The translations under genes were made by a program, and so were the position numbers. This document shows positions 62,960 to 64,000 of a DNA stretch of 64,000 nucleotides, one piece after another (within the stretch, counting starts at the first letter, position 1; every line of letters starts with the position of its first letter). Below the pieces are notes generated by a model. The model worked only from the letters and a program-made list of their open reading frames with translations. It was not told the origin of the DNA and made no database searches. Source of the stretch: Helopsaltes ochotensis. Lineage: Eukaryota; Chordata; Aves; Passeriformes; Locustellidae. The stretch is taken from contig VXBM01000001.1 of NCBI GenBank assembly GCA_013400155.1, forward strand, positions 4,854,515 through 4,918,514. The letters run 5' to 3'.

Positions 62960-63955
62960 TGTGGAGCTCCACGGAGAAACCGAACACCGGCCCGTATGGG
63001 TCGGACGCAGCTTCGGAAGCCGCTCGTTTTCGCTTGTTTTCCCCTCAAGTGGCCCGGCGCTGTCCCGGCCCGCCGGACCCTTCCTCCGCCGCCGGAGCGG
63101 GGCACAGGCNNNNNNNNNNNNNNNNNNNNNNNNNNNNNNNNNNNNNNNNNNNNNNNNNNNNNNNNNNNNNNNNNNNNNNNNNNNNNNNNNNNNNNNNNNN
63201 NNNNNNNNNNNNNNNNNNNNNNNNNNNNNNNNNNNNNNNNNNNNNNNNNNNNNNNNNNNNNNNNNNNNNNNNNNNNNNNNNNNNNNNNNNNNNNNNNNNN
63301 NNNNNNNNNNNNNNNNNNNNNNNNNNNNNNNNNNNNNNNNNNNNNNNNNNNNNNNNNNNNNNNNNNNNNNNNNNNNNNNNNNNNNNNNNNNNNNNNNNNN
63401 NNNNNGGGCGGGCGGCGCGGGGCAGCGAGGCGCGGGGGAGGGCGATCGGCACGGGAGGGGAGGGGAAAGCCGCTCATCATGTTTAGGGGCGAGGGGAGTC
63501 TCCCTGCCCGGGAACCCGGTCAGCGGCCCCGGCTGCCGCGGTCTCCGCCTCTGGGAAGGTAGGACTCTGCCGCAGGGGCTCAGAGAGGCCTGAGTGCGCC
63601 CCTCTTCCCGGCCCGGATCGCCCCCGCACCATCCCCGGCGCTTTCGGGCAGCGCGGTCCCTGTTGCGGGGGCACGGGCTTAGACCCCGCTGCGGGAGTCG
63701 GGGCTCGGCGGAACGGGTCCCTCGGGAGGATCGGGGAGGCGGGGGTCGTTGTTCGGGAGGAGACCTCTCGCGGACAAGGGGACCCCTCAGGAGGGCGACC
63801 CGGGAGGCGCTCTGCGCTGGGCGGCAGCTGCCAGGCGTGCCCGGGAGGTGCGCGCTGCGCTCGGCGCGGCACGGACCGCGATCGCGGCCTCGGCACGGCG
63901 ATCTGTAACGCTGATTTCTGCCTGTGCCAGCGGCTTCTCTTCGGTCGCATCTCGC
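62960..63955. promoter_or_regulatory. FRA10AC1: CpG island, probable FRA10AC1 promoter and first exon
   Basis: Dense CpG and G+C on both sides of an N run, at the 5' end of FRA10AC1. In human the FRA10AC1 5' UTR lies in a CpG island with a CGG repeat; here minus-strand ggcggcggagga appears just left of the gap (near 63090). A good plus-strand donor (gggaag then gtagga, at 63559) hints at a divergent transcript. No exon 1 with a matching donor was found on the minus strand outside the gap. Confidence 0.6.
63110..63405. other. Assembly gap (296 N)
   Basis: Unresolved bases within the CpG island. Open frames of up to 223 codons crossing it are artefacts of translating N as X. Confidence 1.
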
Positions 63956-64000
63956 AGTTAGGAGAACGAAAGGCAGTATGTGACTCAGTTTCCCTGTGAG

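Noticed and set aside
62809..63593. Several open frames of 135-223 codons at the right end
   Set aside because: They exist only because the N gap is translated as unknown residues without stops.
1..64000. tRNA, rRNA, CRISPR arrays or bacterial-type operons
   Set aside because: No cloverleaf with A/B boxes, no repeat-spacer pattern and no prokaryotic gene organisation was seen; the window is avian nuclear DNA.

Overview
This window is bird genomic DNA. It is AT-rich, has long introns with GT-AG exons, and carries several copies of the CR1 retrotransposon that is typical of birds and reptiles. The encoded proteins are very close to my recollection of the chicken orthologues but not identical, so the source is probably another bird. 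No prokaryotic or viral gene was recognised.

Three protein-coding genes account for nearly all recognisable coding sequence, in the order known from human 10q23: RBP4 (minus), PDE6C (plus), FRA10AC1 (minus). RBP4 (stop at 965, start at 6936, noncoding first exon near 7104-7152) encodes plasma retinol-binding protein and is complete in five coding exons (199 residues). After about 8 kb of intergenic DNA, PDE6C (15307-41343) encodes the cone-photoreceptor cGMP phosphodiesterase alpha-prime subunit and is complete in 22 coding exons (861 residues). FRA10AC1 (44405 to about 58609, first exon not seen) encodes the nuclear folate-sensitive fragile-site protein; 13 coding exons (318 residues) were assembled. 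Its start codon lies in an exon that is probably inside or beside a 296-base run of N (63110-63405) in a CpG island at the right end of the window.

RBP4 and PDE6C are head to head; PDE6C and FRA10AC1 are tail to tail with 3.1 kb between stop codons. RBP4 supplies retinol for visual chromophore and PDE6C executes cone phototransduction, so two vision-related genes are neighbours, but nothing in the sequence proves shared control.

The remaining sequence is introns and intergenic DNA. It holds CR1 fragments (about 11160-11440, 20440-20990, 36068-36350, 52321-52575), a (CCTATA)n array (23466-23626), smaller microsatellites, possible MIR relics, inverted repeats, an isolated CpG-rich block inside PDE6C (33480-33795), and an unidentified patchwork of open frames in the first FRA10AC1 intron (59110-60410). 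I found no clearly new biological system. The leads most worth checking are the assembly gap at the FRA10AC1 promoter, the intronic CpG-rich block, and a few short structural oddities.
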